A stretch of DNA of 64,000 nucleotides from assembly GCF_014696065.1 (NCBI RefSeq), contig NZ_JACJPL010000028.1, positions 62,001 through 126,000 of the forward strand. Direction: 5' to 3'. Numbering within the stretch: position 1 is the first letter of the stretch; each line of letters starts with the position of its first letter. The position numbers and the translations under genes are program-made. The stretch comes from Leptolyngbya sp. FACHB-261. GTDB lineage: Bacteria; Cyanobacteriota; Cyanobacteriia; FACHB-261. A model generated the notes under the pieces. It did not search any database and had not been told where the DNA came from. It worked only from the letters and a program-made list of their open reading frames with translations. Of the stretch, positions 62,422 to 64,000 are shown piece by piece.

Positions 62422-62969
62422 AAGGTTCACCCTTTAGAAAGTAAGGAGTCGCTTGAAGAGTTTTACGGATGGTACCGATTAGCCTGTTCCATTCCTCAAT
62501 CAGAGGCAAGCCGAAAAACTATGAAAATTGTTCAGAGAGGTGATCAATGTACAAGCTGTTGAAAGTCCCTTTGAATAGGTTGCTACTGACATATCAGCGC
62601 AAGGACGACTAACTATGAAAACCCGCGGCGCAGACAATATTTGCAGCGTCTCTAATCTCTTTCTCAAGGGAGAAGCTTGGTGCTCGAATATACTGAGATA
62701 GCTCGAATAGACAAGAGAATTTATTCTCTTGTCTTGAAAGTATCAGGTCGGCATCTCAGCCTATGATCTGCACTCGGCGAGGTACCAACATGCATCAATA
62801 CACTCTTTACTGTGTGCTCAAATGCTCTCTGAGCATCTCCGTAAGGTTTTCATACTTTCTTGATTTCTACCTGAGCAAAGAGTAAGGTCAGCTCAAGGAG
62901 GGGTTTTTCAAACTACTCTGTTCTGATTGGCCAACCTGGCCGGACTGTTCCTTGTTCGAGGAAGCGCCC
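62422..62969. other. Divergent promoter region with two inverted repeats
   Basis: This 548-bp gap between the coiled-coil locus and the sigma-like gene holds GACAAGAGAA/TTCTCTTGTC (62710-62733, loop TTTA) and ATGCTC/GAGCAT (62822-62836). Both are candidate regulatory sites. No ORF is called. Confidence 0.45.
62710..62733. promoter_or_regulatory. 10-bp arm inverted repeat
   Basis: GACAAGAGAA and TTCTCTTGTC are perfect inverse arms with a 4-nt loop, in a divergent gap. It may be an operator or an RNA hairpin. Confidence 0.45.
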
Positions 62970-63734
62970 ATGGAAGACCAAGACGAACTCTTACGTCAAC
63001 TGATTGCCGAAGTGAGACGACATTCGCTAGGAAGTCCAGCATGGCGTAGGGGCATGAGCCGTCTACTCATGCTCATTCAGAACTTCCCAGAATTTAGAAG
63101 GTACTCCAGGCCAGATTGTCCAGACTACCTTCTAGATGCCTTAAATCGAACTTGGGAGTGGCTCAGTCGTAACATTCAAGATTTTCAGCCCCGTACGACT
63201 TCAATTCGGGCAGATCTTGTGAAATGGATCGACGGTTACCTTTACTGGCGGGTCAAAGATCTAGCCTCACCAGGCTCTTGGGGTGGAATTAGTTCGCCAC
63301 TGTCCCTAGACGAAACCATTAAGGAAAGTGACAGCGTAGAAAAAACTACCTGGCTAGAACGTTTATCGGATCAGGGGCAGCTCATAAGCACCTTGAGCTC
63401 TCATACTCAAGATGGTTTAGAGCTTTACATTGCGCAACTCCAGAGGCAGACGGAACAGCATATTGCTACACGCCTCGCTCGATACATTGAGCAAGATCCA
63501 GACCAGAAGCTTCAGAAAAGCCATCCTCGTAAACATCCTCAGTGCAACTGTCAGTTACTCAGTAAGAGGCTGCTATTTATTTTCAAAAATCCTCCAGATA
63601 GCCTGGCCGATATTGCTCGGGAATTCAACGTTAATTACCAGACCTTAGTTGCCCATTGGAAGCAAAAAGGTCTACCCCTTCTGCGAGAGATCGTACTCGA
63701 ACTCGGATACAAACCAACCAAAGATTATGAATGA
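62970..63734 (+). CDS. Sigma-70-like regulator found before DUF1822 genes
   Basis: This 254-residue protein has a helical middle (YLLDALNRTWEWLSRNIQDF and DLVKWIDGYLYWRVKDLA) that fits a sigma region 2-like fold, and a C-terminal helix-turn-helix (SLADIAREFNVNYQTLVAHW) that fits region 4. A Cys/His-bearing linker (HPRKHPQCNC) lies between. The start is ATG 62970 with GAGGA upstream. In cyanobacteria such genes precede DUF1822 genes, as here, where the two overlap by 8 bp. Likely an alternative sigma or anti-like regulator. Confidence 0.75.
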   Translation: MEDQDELLRQLIAEVRRHSLGSPAWRRGMSRLLMLIQNFPEFRRYSRPDCPDYLLDALNRTWEWLSRNIQDFQPRTTSIRADLVKWIDGYLYWRVKDLASPGSWGGISSPLSLDETIKESDSVEKTTWLERLSDQGQLISTLSSHTQDGLELYIAQLQRQTEQHIATRLARYIEQDPDQKLQKSHPRKHPQCNCQLLSKRLLFIFKNPPDSLADIAREFNVNYQTLVAHWKQKGLPLLREIVLELGYKPTKDYE

Positions 63735-64000
63735 CTTGGAAAGAACCTATTTGACTGTTCCCTTGGGAAATGAGCCTCATCGCCTAGCCCAGCAGTTCGC
63801 TGCTGAGCAAACAACGCCTGAAAAAGGTAGCCAAATTTATTTGAATACCTTGGCAGTCTATGCTGTCCACAGTTACTTAAAATGGCTACAAATAGAAACG
63901 GATCTTAGCCAAGGGGATAGTTGGCATCCGGGCCTACGGACCTTATTTGATGTTGCCGATTTACCTCTGCCCAGCATTGGTCGGTTAGAGTGCCGCCCCG
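63727..64000 (+). CDS. DUF1822 family protein, 3' end outside window
   Basis: The 91 visible residues read MNDLERTYLTVPLGNEPHRL, then AQQFAAEQTTPEKGSQIYLN and TLAVYAVHSYLKWLQIETDL, the N-terminus of DUF1822. The ATG overlaps the preceding stop. It lies in a widespread cyanobacterial cluster with a sigma-like gene, often followed by CHAT-domain genes. The rest is cut by the window end. Confidence 0.8.
   Translation, partial: MNDLERTYLTVPLGNEPHRLAQQFAAEQTTPEKGSQIYLNTLAVYAVHSYLKWLQIETDLSQGDSWHPGLRTLFDVADLPLPSIGRLECRP

Overview
The window is chromosomal DNA from a cyanobacterium, probably a filamentous, soil- or mat-type lineage. Support comes from HIP1 octamers (GCGATCGC), an Anabaena-sensory-rhodopsin-type opsin, an RppA/RppB-type two-component pair, a DUF1822 gene behind a sigma-like gene, pentapeptide repeats and a Ser/Thr kinase fused to WD40 repeats. 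The species cannot be named from sequence alone. No rRNA, tRNA, CRISPR array, intact transposase or phage module was seen.

Layout. (1) 0-13 kb: a loose collection of small accessory genes (HEPN/Abi-like hypothetical, membrane protein, CPBP protease, ABM, VOC, ICMT-like, TetR plus DUF5367, GNAT, EamA with a frameshift, AraC, RidA, L7/L12-like, TauE). It is a mosaic of duplicated pieces: a gene pair copied with its leader, a GNAT fragment, and a repeated terminator module. (2) 13-18.5 kb: a DUF4336 protein, a protein with seven identical 12-residue repeats, a pentapeptide membrane protein, a Crp/Fnr regulator and a DsbA-like protein. (3) 18.5-25.2 kb: a NarL-type regulator and its 2012-residue histidine kinase with eight GAF-like domains. 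(4) 25.7-35 kb: aldo/keto reductase, an SDR relic, RppAB, the rhodopsin divergent from a P-type ATPase across a perfect 50-bp palindrome, a stress protein, and a 21-bp tandem array. (5) 35-46 kb: a GH74 xyloglucanase-like protein, GST, an arginase/cyclase/PPOX operon divergent from a MocR regulator, and two GH104 lysozyme-like proteins. (6) 46-51 kb: small ORFs, a decayed Uma2 gene, a GH13-CBM20 amylase and a broken FAD monooxygenase. (7) 51.4-62.4 kb: one long minus-strand locus.

The minus-strand locus at 51.4-62.4 kb is the best candidate for an undescribed system. In transcription order it reads coiled-coil, coiled-coil, effector-like, coiled-coil, coiled-coil, effector-like, a decayed coiled-coil gene, a Ser/Thr kinase with WD40 repeats, and an FHA protein with a dynamin-like layout. 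The two effector-like proteins share a short helical N-terminus and have unrelated C-terminal parts. This layout recalls secreted toxins encoded with helical partner proteins, under kinase/FHA control. The modularity is visible in the sequence; the function is inference. A sigma-like gene and a DUF1822 gene start divergently from it and run off the window end.
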